The notes under the pieces were generated by a model. That model did no database searches, was not told where the DNA came from, and saw nothing but the letters and a program-made list of their open reading frames with translations. 64,000 nucleotides of DNA from CALGKJ01 sp049322695 (lineage in GTDB: Bacteria; Bacillota; Clostridia; Lutisporales; Lutisporaceae). Positions 43,157 through 52,659 of the stretch are shown one piece after another. The stretch is taken from contig JBMORW010000057.1 in NCBI GenBank assembly GCA_049322695.1, forward strand, positions 1 through 64,000, in the 5' to 3' direction. The stretch's first letter is position 1. Each line of letters begins with the position of its first letter. The translations under genes were made by a program, and so were the position numbers.

Positions 43157-43191
43157 GAACGCAACAAGCCTATTTCATACCTATTGCGTTC
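43157..43191 (-). promoter_or_regulatory. Intercistronic stem-loop between binding-protein and phosphorylase genes
   Basis: GAACGCAA (43157-43164) pairs with TTGCGTTC (43184-43191) around a 19-base loop. There is no U-tract, so it more likely protects the binding-protein message or attenuates transcription into the phosphorylase gene, as is common for ABC binding-protein genes. Confidence 0.55.
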
Positions 43192-43229
43192 CCCGAGATC
43201 TTACAGTGTCTATTTAACTGGTGTCCAGC

Positions 43230-44501
43230 TTACTTCTTAGCTGCTTCTAATGTTTCATGATATTTATCCAATGTAGCCTTAACATCCTTGCCTTCAAGAA
43301 CTATCTCTCTATAAGCTCCGTTTAATGCCTTGTCAACCTCTGTCCAGTATGGAACGTTTGGTCTTGGCTCAGCAACTTCAAGAGCCTTTGTAACTACATC
43401 AAAGTATGGCTTCTGCCACTCTTCAACCTTACCGTTCGCATCATTTCTCATTGAAGGCCAGCCCAGCTTTGAAACAAGTATTTCTTGAACTTCCTTGGAC
43501 ATCAAGTGCTCCATAAACTTTACAGCCAGCTCTTTATTAGGTGCTCCTGCAGGAATTCCAAGCACGTCTCCGCCAAGAACCTTTGATCTCTTTACAGGAC
43601 CGCTGAAGCCTTCATGAGCCTTTATTTCCTTCTTGCCGCCGTCTCTTACAATAACATTTACACCAAATGGCCAGTTGGCACCATAGTATGCAGATCCAGT
43701 AGCCAGGAACTGGTTTGATAAGTTCCAGTCACTCTTAAGTGAATCAGGTGATAAATATGGGTGAAGCTTCTGAAGGAATGTAAATGCTGTCACGCAGCCT
43801 TCATCATTCATGTTCAGCGGGTCTCCGCCTGCCTGTCTTATGTATTCAAACAATTGTACTGTAGTACATCCTGTCAAAGCTTCCTTAACAAGTACTCTTC
43901 CTATGCCTTCCTTTTCCTTGAAGGTCTTTGCAACATTCAACAGTTCATCCCAGTTTGTAGGCGGCTTCAATCCATATTCGTTGAACTTTGTTTCATTGTA
44001 GAAGTTTATTTCCACATTAGGTCTGAAAGGTAAGAAGAACAGCTTGCCGTCAAACTTTCCAACCTCAAGCATAGAAGGCATAACTCCTGAAGGAATCTTG
44101 CTCTCGTATGCTGTCAAGTCTTCTACAAGTCCCTTTTCCACAAGTATTCCAAGTGTCATATTGTCCTGTGTAATGAGGTCTATATCAGTCTTTCCTGCTC
44201 TTTTCATTGCCTCAAGCTGTGCAGGTACATCAGATGCGTTAATCTGTACAGCTTCTATTTTCACGTTGTTTGCTGCTTCAAATGAAGGGAATACATCTTC
44301 CCTCATGACCTTCCACTCTTCTTCTCCAAGTCCCATGGTTATCTTAAGAGTTGTTGGTCCGCTTGCTGCAGGAGTTGCAGCTGCATTGTCGTTTGTGTTG
44401 GTTTCTGCAGCAGGTGTCTTCTCAGCACAGCCTGTCAGCACTGCTGCAAGCATCATGACGCATAGCATTAACGCCATAATTCTTCTGGATAATTTCTTCA
44501 T
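43230..44501 (-). CDS. Carbohydrate ABC transporter substrate-binding lipoprotein
   Basis: A 423-residue extracellular binding protein of the family 1 (MalE-like) type. The lipobox is LTGC near residue 25, followed by an Ala/Thr/Asn-rich linker and two alpha/beta lobes. A W-P-F-G stretch and WPSMRND are plausible sugar contacts. It delivers the disaccharide to the two permeases upstream. It sits 228 bases after the second permease gene, a gap filled by the repeat at 44561. GGGGGAAG precedes the ATG. Confidence 0.92.
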   Translation of the reverse strand: MKKLSRRIMALMLCVMMLAAVLTGCAEKTPAAETNTNDNAAATPAASGPTTLKITMGLGEEEWKVMREDVFPSFEAANNVKIEAVQINASDVPAQLEAMKRAGKTDIDLITQDNMTLGILVEKGLVEDLTAYESKIPSGVMPSMLEVGKFDGKLFFLPFRPNVEINFYNETKFNEYGLKPPTNWDELLNVAKTFKEKEGIGRVLVKEALTGCTTVQLFEYIRQAGGDPLNMNDEGCVTAFTFLQKLHPYLSPDSLKSDWNLSNQFLATGSAYYGANWPFGVNVIVRDGGKKEIKAHEGFSGPVKRSKVLGGDVLGIPAGAPNKELAVKFMEHLMSKEVQEILVSKLGWPSMRNDANGKVEEWQKPYFDVVTKALEVAEPRPNVPYWTEVDKALNGAYREIVLEGKDVKATLDKYHETLEAAKK

Positions 44502-44560
44502 GAATCTTCCCCCTTAAAACTCTTTGTTTATGAAATCCTTCTGCTGCTAACAATTAGCAG

Positions 44561-44728
44561 CCTCAAAGGAAATCCTACTTGATTAAAGTCGCTTAACAGC
44601 AAGCTGTTATGCTTAGTTTTAACGATCTCAGTAGGGGATTTATACTCCCACTGAACTTTATTATGGCTCAGCATATTTCCACCCCCAATATAGAGGCTGT
44701 GGAACTTGCCTTCTAAACACTCGTTAAC
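44561..44728 (-). repeat. Degenerate intergenic repeat, copy A
   Basis: A segment of about 165 bases matching another at 62018-62178 with scattered changes and small indels. The best-kept part is TTAAAGTCGCTTAACAGCAA followed by GCTGTTATGCTTA, which contains a hairpin (AACAG/CTGTT), and the CCTCTATA-type block at its far end. It lies inside the GH65 operon between permease and binding-protein genes. A 74-codon reverse frame covers it, but the indels in copy B make coding unlikely. It looks like a decayed mobile element or a dispersed RNA-structured repeat. Confidence 0.7.
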
Positions 44729-44729
44729 T

Positions 44730-45551
44730 CTATCCCTTAACTGCTCCGGCAAGATAATCTCCCTTGATATACTTTTGGAGCAGGAACGTAAGAATAAATA
44801 CAGGAATCATCAATATTGTCGAATATGCCGCCTGCTGGAAGAAGCCTCCTCTGCTTACATAGTAGAAAATCTTCAGCGGCAGTGTTTCCGTTGACATGGA
44901 AAGATACCTTGCATATGCAAACTCATTCCACGAGTTCAGCCATGTCAGCATCGCAGCTACTGCTATGCCGGGTGCTGCTACCGGCAGAATCACCGATAAC
45001 AGTGTTTTCATTCTTCCGGCGCCATCTATCATTGATGCCTCTTCTATGTCACGCGGTATTACCTCAAAGGTTGACACCAATATCCAGGTTATGAAAGGCA
45101 GCTGCTCTATTAAATGCGCCAATATCAGTCCCAGATTCTTATCCATAAGATTCCATTTCATGAATGTTACAGATATGGGCAGTGCAATGCCTACATTGGG
45201 AAACATTCTGGTAAAGAACAAAGAAAGTATCAGTATATATTTAATCCTTTTATCGATTCTGGATATTGCATATGAAGCAGGCACAGCCAATAAAAGTGCA
45301 AATATCATCGTAAAGGTAGCTACTGTAAAGCTCTTCAGAAAAGGCTTCCAGAGGTTGCCTGATTTAAACACGTCTATCCAATGGTCGGGGTTGAATTTAC
45401 CTATAAGCAGCTTTGGATGCTGTGTAAGCACTTCCTCGGGAACTCCAAAGGATATTCTGAACAAAATATACACAGGAGTTATCATCAAAAGACTTATAAG
45501 TATAATTGCTATGTAAAAGAGAATCCTGGTCAATCTTTTTTTATTAGCCAT
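44730..45551 (-). CDS. Carbohydrate ABC transporter permease, MalG-like
   Basis: A 273-residue permease with six membrane helices and the ATPase-contact EAA loop EASMIDGAGRMKTLLSVILP. Signature C-terminus KGDYLAGAVKG is typical for MalG-type subunits. Together with the permease before it, it forms the channel; the energising ATPase is not encoded here and is probably a shared MsmX-type protein. AAGGAGAGG precedes the ATG and the gene overlaps the upstream one by eight bases. Confidence 0.93.
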   Translation of the reverse strand: MANKKRLTRILFYIAIILISLLMITPVYILFRISFGVPEEVLTQHPKLLIGKFNPDHWIDVFKSGNLWKPFLKSFTVATFTMIFALLLAVPASYAISRIDKRIKYILILSLFFTRMFPNVGIALPISVTFMKWNLMDKNLGLILAHLIEQLPFITWILVSTFEVIPRDIEEASMIDGAGRMKTLLSVILPVAAPGIAVAAMLTWLNSWNEFAYARYLSMSTETLPLKIFYYVSRGGFFQQAAYSTILMIPVFILTFLLQKYIKGDYLAGAVKG

Positions 45552-46401
45552 TGAACGCCTCTCCTTTATCTACATATTTGAAGTACAGGAACATAAAAAT
45601 GATTATGCATATAAGCAGTATAGTTGACGCTGCTCCCGAAGCATTTGTATTGTTATATGTTCTGTACTCATCAAAAGCATACGTGGCGAGGAAAGGTGTT
45701 ACTCTTCCTATAAGTACTGCCGGCAGTTCAAAGATTCTGAAGCTGTCGACAGCTCTCAGAAGTATAGTCATAGTAATGGTCGGTTTCAGAAGCGGCAGGG
45801 TTACTCCGAAGAATGTCTGCCACTTATTTGCACCATCTATGCTGCTGGCTTCATATACGTCACTTGGAATCGATTCCAAGCCAGCTAAAAATAAAAGCAC
45901 AACTACGGGTAATACCTTCCAGGAGTCGGCTATGGCAACCATCAACAAGCTGGTTGGACCGCCGGACGTCCAGACTATAGGTATGTTAATTATGCCAAGC
46001 TTATACAGCAGTTCGTTAAGATAGCCTTGCGTACCGAACACATATATGAGGGCTACGCCTGCAACCAGTGTCGGAACTCCCATAGGCATCAGTATCAGAG
46101 ACCTTACAATTCCCTTACCTTTGAAATTCTTCTTAAGCGCCATTGCTATAAAGAGTCCTAAAGTAAGCTGTAATACAAGCTCCAATAATGTGACTATTAC
46201 AGTATTGGATATTGCCTGGATGAATTCCCGCTTGCCTAAGAGGTATGCATACTCTGAAATACCCCACTCCCCTGTAATGTGATCCTGAAAGCTGAATAGT
46301 ATCGTCCTGAATATTGGCAGTAAGGTAAAACCAAAAATATACAACGTCAGAGGCGTAATCAGCAGCAGCTCAAAGTAGTAATTTTTGAGAAATCTTCTCA
46401 A
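45544..46401 (-). CDS. Carbohydrate ABC transporter permease, MalF-like
   Basis: About 286 residues, six helices, EAA loop YEASSIDGANKWQTFFGVTLP. A GGGGG ribosome site overlapping the end of the LacI gene lies seven bases before TTG 46401, which is preferred to the ATG at 46428 because that codon lies upstream of the ribosome site inside the LacI frame. It is the first transport gene of the operon and is coupled to the regulator by the close junction. Confidence 0.9.
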   Translation of the reverse strand: MRRFLKNYYFELLLITPLTLYIFGFTLLPIFRTILFSFQDHITGEWGISEYAYLLGKREFIQAISNTVIVTLLELVLQLTLGLFIAMALKKNFKGKGIVRSLILMPMGVPTLVAGVALIYVFGTQGYLNELLYKLGIINIPIVWTSGGPTSLLMVAIADSWKVLPVVVLLFLAGLESIPSDVYEASSIDGANKWQTFFGVTLPLLKPTITMTILLRAVDSFRIFELPAVLIGRVTPFLATYAFDEYRTYNNTNASGAASTILLICIIIFMFLYFKYVDKGEAFNG

Positions 46402-46403
46402 AA

Positions 46404-47423
46404 CTATTCCCCCTTTACTTTTTTGCATGAATGCCTTTGTATTAGTTCAAAGCTTAGTACCTCTTCTATATGCTCTGTCCTTTCGTTATTCATAAGTTTT
46501 ATCAGCCTGTGCATTCCCTGCGCACCCATCTGGTATCTCGGCTGCTTGATTGTTGTTATTGGAGGATAGAAGAACTCTGCTATCTCTATTCCATCAAAGC
46601 CTATTATGGATATATCTTCAGGTATTCTGTAGCCAGCCTGTAGTATGGCACTTGCTGCTCCCACCGCCATGGTGTCTGATGCAGCAAAAACAGCAGTTGG
46701 AAGATTGCCCTTTGCCATTAGCTTGCTCATATTTTCAAAACCCGATCTGTATCCGTAATTGCCATATGTTATCAGGTTATTATCAAGCTTTATATCATTT
46801 GCCTTTAGTGCTTTTATGTATCCGTTTATTCGCGGTACTCCTGCGTTTGGGTCATCCTCAGGACCTGCGATAAGTGCTATCCTTTTATGTCCCAGGTTGC
46901 ATAGATAGTTCACTGCCGTAAATGCTGCAGCCTCGTTATCTATTATGACGCTGTAGAACTTGCTGTTCAAATCCTTTGTTGCAACCAGCACAATAGGTAT
47001 TCCAAGCTTTTCAAACTCAGTAGTCAAAGAATCGTCTATTGTATTGCTTATGAAAATGATTCCGTCTACCTTTTTTTCCTTTAACATACTGAGAGTCTGT
47101 TTTTCTATTTCCTTTTTAAGGTCCGTATTACATAAAATAATATTGTATTTATACTCACTGGCAATATCTTCAACTCCACGAACTATCTCCGGATAAAATG
47201 CACTTGAAATGTCAGGTATCATGACTCCTATGGATTTTGTAACCTTAGCCTTTAGGCTTCTGGCTATTGCATTAGGATTATAGTCCAATTCCTTTATTGC
47301 GGTGAGTACCTTCTGTCTGGTGTCTTCATTTACGGAAGGGTGATTATTGAGTACACGGGATACGGTTCCCAATCCTACCTCTGCTCTTTTTGCCACGTCC
47401 TTTATAGTAATAGGCTTTGTCAA
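46404..47423 (-). CDS. LacI-family repressor of the disaccharide operon
   Basis: A 339-residue LacI/GalR-type regulator: N-terminal helix-turn-helix with hinge (TIKDVAKRAEVGLGTVSRVLNNHPSV) and a periplasmic-binding-protein-like ligand domain (IGVMIPDISSAFYPEI, later IIGFDGIEIAEFFYPPITTI). It starts with TTG, with AAAAGGGGTG ahead. It is the first gene of the operon it probably represses, so it is autoregulated. Two identical operators lie in front of it. The effector is likely the disaccharide or a phosphorylated sugar; the sequence does not say. Confidence 0.93.
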   Translation of the reverse strand: MTKPITIKDVAKRAEVGLGTVSRVLNNHPSVNEDTRQKVLTAIKELDYNPNAIARSLKAKVTKSIGVMIPDISSAFYPEIVRGVEDIASEYKYNIILCNTDLKKEIEKQTLSMLKEKKVDGIIFISNTIDDSLTTEFEKLGIPIVLVATKDLNSKFYSVIIDNEAAAFTAVNYLCNLGHKRIALIAGPEDDPNAGVPRINGYIKALKANDIKLDNNLITYGNYGYRSGFENMSKLMAKGNLPTAVFAASDTMAVGAASAILQAGYRIPEDISIIGFDGIEIAEFFYPPITTIKQPRYQMGAQGMHRLIKLMNNERTEHIEEVLSFELIQRHSCKKVKGE

Positions 47424-47437
47424 AGTATCACCCCTTT

Positions 47438-47450
47438 TGGAAACGTTTCA
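47438..47450 (-). promoter_or_regulatory. LacI-type operator O1
   Basis: TGGAAACGTTTCA, with perfect core GAAACGTTTC, sits just downstream of the predicted start for the LacI operon (TTGCAA at 47487-47482 and TAAGAT at 47464-47459 on the minus strand, 17-base spacer). Repressor here would block the operon. A 16-base block around it is identical to O2. Confidence 0.85.
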
Positions 47451-47458
47451 TTAACACA

Positions 47459-47487
47459 ATCTTAACATAGGCCTAACATTTTTGCAA
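47459..47487 (-). promoter_or_regulatory. Promoter of the LacI-GH65 operon
   Basis: Minus-strand TTGCAA (47487-47482), a 17-base spacer and TAAGAT (47464-47459). Operator O1 follows at the transcription start. Confidence 0.55.
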
Positions 47488-47596
47488 TAATTTACTTAAT
47501 AAAATTTCGCAAATTTGCATATTTTTTAATTTCACCTTCTACAAGCCCTGATATTCTATGGGTTTATCCCTGTTCTAAAAAACTTGAAAAATAGTA

Positions 47597-47625
47597 TTGT
47601 GTTTTTGCCTGCTTTAACCTATAAT
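47597..47625 (+). promoter_or_regulatory. Promoter of the beta-phosphoglucomutase gene
   Basis: TTGTGT (47597-47602), a 17-base spacer and a perfect TATAAT (47620-47625). Operator O2 begins six bases downstream. Confidence 0.65.
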
Positions 47626-47630
47626 TTTCT

Positions 47631-47644
47631 TGGAAACGTTTCAT
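47631..47644 (+). promoter_or_regulatory. LacI-type operator O2
   Basis: TGGAAACGTTTCAT, the same site as O1, covers the expected start of the mutase transcript. The centres of O1 and O2 are 193 bases apart, so one repressor could control both promoters and possibly form a loop. Confidence 0.85.
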
Positions 47645-47695
47645 TTTTACATATTATTATTGATTATTAACCCATATTACAGTTGAGGTGATTTA

Positions 47696-48370
47696 ATGAA
47701 CATTATCAAGGCATGTATTTTTGATCTGGATGGTGTAATAGTAGATACGGCCAAATATCACTATCTTGCATGGAAAGCAATAGCTGACGAGCTGGGCTTC
47801 GATTTCACAGAGGAGCACAATGAAAGGCTTAAGGGAATAAGCAGAATGGCTTCTCTTGATATACTTCTTGAAATAGGAGGAGTGAGCATGTCTGCAGATG
47901 ACAAAAATCTGCTGGCAGAAAAGAAGAATAATATTTATGTTGATTATATAAATAAGATGCCTAAGGAAGAGATTTTACCGGGGGTCAAGGACTTCCTTAA
48001 GGAGCTCAGAAGCAAGGGCATAAGAATAGCACTGGGGTCAGCCAGTAAAAATGCTATAAGCATATTGAACAGGCTTGAGCTGCTTTGCATGTTTGACGCA
48101 ATAGTTGATGGAAACAAAGTAGTCAATGCAAAGCCCGACCCTGAGGTTTTTCTCCGCGCTGCTTCGGAACTATTAATGATACCTGTTCAATGCATGGTGT
48201 TTGAAGACGCAGCTGCAGGTGTGAAAGCAGCCAAGGCTGCAGGTATGAGCTGTGTAGGAATAGGGGATCCTAAAATACTGTATGAAGCTGATATGGTTAT
48301 TCCCGGCTTTGAGCACATAGATATAGATACGGTACTAAATGCAAAGAAAGAACTCTACAGTGTCTTATAA
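47696..48370 (+). CDS. pgmB: Beta-phosphoglucomutase
   Basis: A 224-residue HAD-superfamily enzyme with nucleophile and acid/base Asp in FDLDGVIVDTA (Asp9 and Asp11), cap-domain motif ERLKGISRMASL, SASKNA and the metal-binding VFEDAAAGVKAAKAAGM. It converts beta-glucose-1-phosphate, the GH65 product, to glucose-6-phosphate. It is divergent from the LacI operon but shares its operator type, so the pathway is co-induced. GAGGTGA precedes the ATG. A weak 8-base hairpin (48348-48355 with 48383-48390) may end the message. Confidence 0.95.
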   Translation: MNIIKACIFDLDGVIVDTAKYHYLAWKAIADELGFDFTEEHNERLKGISRMASLDILLEIGGVSMSADDKNLLAEKKNNIYVDYINKMPKEEILPGVKDFLKELRSKGIRIALGSASKNAISILNRLELLCMFDAIVDGNKVVNAKPDPEVFLRAASELLMIPVQCMVFEDAAAGVKAAKAAGMSCVGIGDPKILYEADMVIPGFEHIDIDTVLNAKKELYSVL

Positions 48371-48402
48371 CTAAGGCGCTTGGAGTTCTTCTTTATATAT
48401 TC

Positions 48403-49251
48403 TTACTCAAATTTGTATGAGTCAAAGTCACATATGGGCTTATAGCCTATTTTCATGTATATGCTGTTAGATGTTGGATTAGCAAGATCCGTAAATAGTG
48501 TACAGAATTTGTTTCCGTCGTCCAACAGCTTCTGGCTCAATGCAGCCACACATGCAGTTGCATAACCCTTTCTCTTGTGCTCCTCAGGAGTCTTCACCAG
48601 TGCTATAACTATTCCATTATTGGTCTTTCTGGTACTGGCAGCCATAGACACAGGCTTCCCGTCTACCTCCCAGAGGTATAGACTATCCATTTCTATTTTG
48701 GTCTTTGTTGTCTCTCTTGCTTCTTCCATGGTCATCTCCCCTGCCTCAGATTCCAATGCAAAATCATAGACCCATTGAGTCAGCAGCTCCAGTTCGGACA
48801 TGTTCGCCAACCTCAGCTTACCTTCCACCATGGGGACAGGATTCACCATATCCAGTCTGTACACTCTCATATTCATATTTACTCTGCCTTTTCTTCCACT
48901 TGTTCTTGACCAGAAATCAACAAAGCTTTTTGCCAGTCCTGCCTCTGCAACAGTAATATCAAAGCTAACCCCTGCTTTATCTATGCATTTAGCCAAGCAT
49001 TCAAATACTTCATCATTATATTTTACTGCATACAGCAGCAGTGGTTTTGGAGGAGTCATGACTGCAGCCAGAAGCAGCTCTCCCTCTTCCTCTATGACAG
49101 CAAAAAAAGGCTTGGCATTTCCGTAGCTTACACCTCTCTGTACCTGCATGCAAACCCCAAGCAGCAGATTGTTGACAGCTTCCTCCTGCTCCAGATAGCT
49201 CTGAGCACTTTGCAAAAACTCCCCTACATCTTCATATTGTCTGAATTTCAT
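48403..49251 (-). CDS. GNAT-family N-acetyltransferase
   Basis: A 282-residue protein with two GNAT-like halves. The C-terminal half has the acetyl-CoA loop EEHKRKGYATACVAALSQKLL and the strand FCTLFTDLANPTSNSIYMKIGY; the N-terminal half (YGNAKPFFAVIEEEGELLLA) is a degenerate repeat. Acetyl acceptor unknown. It is convergent with pgmB and independent of the sugar cluster. GGGGGAAA precedes the ATG. Confidence 0.88.
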   Translation of the reverse strand: MKFRQYEDVGEFLQSAQSYLEQEEAVNNLLLGVCMQVQRGVSYGNAKPFFAVIEEEGELLLAAVMTPPKPLLLYAVKYNDEVFECLAKCIDKAGVSFDITVAEAGLAKSFVDFWSRTSGRKGRVNMNMRVYRLDMVNPVPMVEGKLRLANMSELELLTQWVYDFALESEAGEMTMEEARETTKTKIEMDSLYLWEVDGKPVSMAASTRKTNNGIVIALVKTPEEHKRKGYATACVAALSQKLLDDGNKFCTLFTDLANPTSNSIYMKIGYKPICDFDSYKFE

Positions 49252-49437
49252 ATCATTTCCCCCTGACTCTTTATAATTTTTATTTGGGTATATTGCAAAT
49301 ATTATATTACACGCTTACTTATTTTTCCATTACATTTCTATTACATTTACAGTGATGTTTCACTTTTGTTAAAACATAGTCGAAACGATTGATTTGTGGT
49401 AAACTAAAGTGATAAGTATTTTTTTTGTGAGGGTATT

Positions 49438-52400
49438 ATGATAAAGCTGAAGCTTGATGAAAATATAATAAAAAAACTAGCCTCCAGTATATATGTATTT
49501 CGCAACGGGCAGTCGTATTTTATGCAAAAGAGGGTCAGTGATTTGGATTGGGACTCAAATCATAACATGTTGAGGGCAACAGTAGAGGGTGGAGACGATT
49601 ACTTTGTGGAGATTGAGTTCAATCAAGACGGCAGAGTGGAAGAGCACTACTGCGACTGTCCAGCACATGCTTCCTTCGAAGGTGCATGCAAACATGTTGT
49701 AGCTACACTTTTTGCCGCACATAAAAAATACGGAGGCTCTGCAGCCACAGCCAAGGATACAACTTTCAGCCAGCTGATCACTCAATATGAATACATGAGC
49801 TCTGAGGCTGTGAGGGATACTGTAAGGCTTGAAGTAACAGTCAATCTTGAGAGATACTATAACAAGCTGCTGCCATCAGTAGAGTTGAAGATAGGAAGCT
49901 TTAAGACCTATGTAGTGAAGAGCTTGGAGGATTTTATAGAAAAGCTTTCCGCTGGCTCTTCAATAGAATTCGGTAAGGGCTTTACCTTTTCTCCTCAGAA
50001 GCACAGCTTCACAGATGTTGATTATCGATTGATTGAGCTCTTGAGGGAGCTGTATGAGCTGGAGGGACTACAAAAAACCTTGTCAGTATACAGCTATACT
50101 TCACAGCCCAGTGCCTTTAAAGGTAAGAAGGCTTATCTGACTCATACTACCTTTAAGAGGGTATTGGAAATACTGGAGAATAAAAGCTTTACACTTTTGT
50201 CAGGCAATAGGGAGCTTGCAACCAGGATTCTGCGTGAAGACCTGCCTTTGGAATTCAAGCTGAAAAAGCAAGGAAGCGGAATCACACTTGCACTGGACGT
50301 ACATGACTATCCGGAGGCTATTACCCAGGATTTTCAATACTGCCTGTATAATGATTATATATATAAGCTTTCTGATGCTCAGAGAAGATTTATAGTGCCT
50401 ATGCTCAGAAATCTGGACAGGAGCAAGCCAGAAATAAGCTTCAAAGGCGAGGAAAGCAGCAGATTTGTTACTGCCGTGCTTCCGTATCTGAAAAAAGGAA
50501 GCACGGTAAACATTGATGATGAAGTAGAAAAAAACATATTGGAAGAGGAGCTTATTCCCAAAATATATCTAGACAAATCGGAAAGTGGTATAACAGCTGT
50601 TATAGACTTTTGCTATGGTCAGCATACGATAAATCCTTTCATAACAAGAGGCACAGTGTTGGAAGGCGAAAAAATCCTTATTAGAGACAATGAAAAAGAA
50701 AGAACCATACTGGCATATTTTGAGAAGGATGATTTCAAGGTAAGAAACGGTACTGTACATTTGGAGGAAGAGGAAAGAATATATGACTTTCTCCTCCTTA
50801 CTTTGCCAAAGCTCCAAGATATTTCGGAAATATACTATTCTGATGAGTTTAAAAAGATAAAAATAAGGGATTCAAGAGCTTTTTCAGGTGGAGTGAGGCT
50901 TAATACAGGTACAAATATGCTGGAGTTTTCATTTCACCATGATGATATAGACAAGGAGGAGCTTATAAGTATACTGGCAGGTATAAACATCCGTAAAAAG
51001 TATTATAGGCTGAAGGATGGCTCTTTTATTCCTATTGATGACGGATATATGCTTTTATTGAAGGAGCTTCTTGACGGCCTTGATATAGACGAAAAGCAGC
51101 TTGATAATGAGACAATTGTATTGCCGCAATACAGAGCTATGTATCTGGACAATCAGTTAAAGCAGCTTAAGCTTTATCACATAGAGAGAAGCCAGTATTT
51201 CAAACAGCTTGTACAGAATGTGTCTGAGCCGCAGGATATGGAGTATGAAATCCCCGAGGAGCTGAAGGGTATAATGAGAGAATACCAGAAAACAGGCTTT
51301 AAGTGGCTTTCTACTCTCTCGGACTATAAAATGGGAGGAATACTTGCTGATGATATGGGTCTCGGCAAAACACTGCAGACCATAGCATTCATACTTGCAA
51401 ACAGAAATACTTCAGCACCAAGCCTTGTAGTCGCACCTACATCGCTGCTGTATAACTGGCAGGAGGAGGTAAAAAAGTTTGCACCCTCTTTGAAAACAGC
51501 CATAATAGCAGGCCCTGCGTATCAGCGTCATGAGCAGATAAAGCTTATACTTGACTCAGACATTGTAATTACATCCTATCCTCTCATCAGGCGCGATATC
51601 GAGCTGTATGAGGATATTGAGTTCAGCTATTGCTTTATAGATGAAGCACAGCATATAAAAAACCCTGACTCTGTCAATGCAAGGTCAGTAAAACAGATAA
51701 AAGCAGGAGGATATTTTGCTCTAACAGGTACTCCTATAGAAAACTCCCTATCAGAGCTGTGGTCCATTTTCGACTTTATCCTTCCGGGATATCTGCTTAC
51801 ACACAGCAAGTTTGTGGAAAAATATGAAAAGCCAATAATAAGAGAAAACAACAGAGAAGTGCTGGAAAGACTAAGCAGTCAGATAAGTCCATTCATAATG
51901 CGCAGACTTAAGCGGGATGTACTTAAAGAGCTTCCCGATAAAATAGAAACGCGTATGATTGCAGAGCTTTCAGAAGAGCAAAAAAGGATTTATCTTGCAT
52001 ATCTTCAGCAAGCAAAAAGCGAAGTAGCGATAGAGCTAAAGGAGCATGGCTTCGATAAAAGTCATATTAAAATATTGTCAATACTGACAAGATTGAGACA
52101 GATTTGCTGTCATCCTTCAATGTTTATTGACTCCTATGACGGAGGAAGCGGTAAGCTGGAGCTGCTTGAGGAAATAATAGAGGAGGCATTGGAAGGAAAT
52201 CATAGAATACTTATATTCTCACAATTTACAAGCATGTTGAAAATAATCCGGGAATGGTTGAAAACAAGGAATATAGAGCATCTTTACCTGGATGGCTCTA
52301 CTCCTGTTCAACAGCGCAGTGAAATGGTAAAAGCCTTTAATAATGGAACAGGCAGTGTATTTTTAATATCCCTGAAGGCAGGCGGCACAGGCTTGAACCT

Positions 52401-52659
52401 TACAGGTGCAGACATGGTTATTCACTTTGACCCTTGGTGGAATCCTGCAGTAGAGGATCAGGCTACCGATAGAGCCCATAGAATTGGTCAGAAAAACGTA
52501 GTGCAGGTGGTGAAGCTTATTACAAAGGGTACAATAGAGGAAAAGGTATATGAGCTGCAGCAAAAGAAGAAGGATATGATACAAGCCCTTATACAACCGG
52601 GAGAAACCTTTATATCCAAGCTGTCGGAGGACGAAGTCAGATCGTTATTTGATATATAG
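49438..52659 (+). CDS. SNF2-family ATPase/helicase with SWIM zinc finger
   Basis: A 1073-residue protein. Near residues 55-85 is a SWIM finger (HYCDCPAH, then ACKHVVA). The middle (about 100-600) is the SNF2-associated region of bacterial homologs. The motor begins near 625: Walker A DDMGLGKTLQTI, DEAQ box FIDEAQHIKNPDS, ALTGTPIENS, and the second lobe with ILIFSQFTSMLKII and ATDRAHRIGQ. Bacterial SNF2 proteins of this type move on double-stranded DNA and are implicated in transcription recycling or repair; the exact job here is not known. GAGGG precedes the ATG, and its stop lies inside the following terminator. Confidence 0.95.
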   Translation: MIKLKLDENIIKKLASSIYVFRNGQSYFMQKRVSDLDWDSNHNMLRATVEGGDDYFVEIEFNQDGRVEEHYCDCPAHASFEGACKHVVATLFAAHKKYGGSAATAKDTTFSQLITQYEYMSSEAVRDTVRLEVTVNLERYYNKLLPSVELKIGSFKTYVVKSLEDFIEKLSAGSSIEFGKGFTFSPQKHSFTDVDYRLIELLRELYELEGLQKTLSVYSYTSQPSAFKGKKAYLTHTTFKRVLEILENKSFTLLSGNRELATRILREDLPLEFKLKKQGSGITLALDVHDYPEAITQDFQYCLYNDYIYKLSDAQRRFIVPMLRNLDRSKPEISFKGEESSRFVTAVLPYLKKGSTVNIDDEVEKNILEEELIPKIYLDKSESGITAVIDFCYGQHTINPFITRGTVLEGEKILIRDNEKERTILAYFEKDDFKVRNGTVHLEEEERIYDFLLLTLPKLQDISEIYYSDEFKKIKIRDSRAFSGGVRLNTGTNMLEFSFHHDDIDKEELISILAGINIRKKYYRLKDGSFIPIDDGYMLLLKELLDGLDIDEKQLDNETIVLPQYRAMYLDNQLKQLKLYHIERSQYFKQLVQNVSEPQDMEYEIPEELKGIMREYQKTGFKWLSTLSDYKMGGILADDMGLGKTLQTIAFILANRNTSAPSLVVAPTSLLYNWQEEVKKFAPSLKTAIIAGPAYQRHEQIKLILDSDIVITSYPLIRRDIELYEDIEFSYCFIDEAQHIKNPDSVNARSVKQIKAGGYFALTGTPIENSLSELWSIFDFILPGYLLTHSKFVEKYEKPIIRENNREVLERLSSQISPFIMRRLKRDVLKELPDKIETRMIAELSEEQKRIYLAYLQQAKSEVAIELKEHGFDKSHIKILSILTRLRQICCHPSMFIDSYDGGSGKLELLEEIIEEALEGNHRILIFSQFTSMLKIIREWLKTRNIEHLYLDGSTPVQQRSEMVKAFNNGTGSVFLISLKAGGTGLNLTGADMVIHFDPWWNPAVEDQATDRAHRIGQKNVVQVVKLITKGTIEEKVYELQQKKKDMIQALIQPGETFISKLSEDEVRSLFDI

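Noticed and set aside
44528..44752. 74-codon reverse frame between permease and binding-protein genes
   Set aside because: It coincides with a repeat whose second copy has frame-breaking indels, and it overlaps the end of the permease gene.
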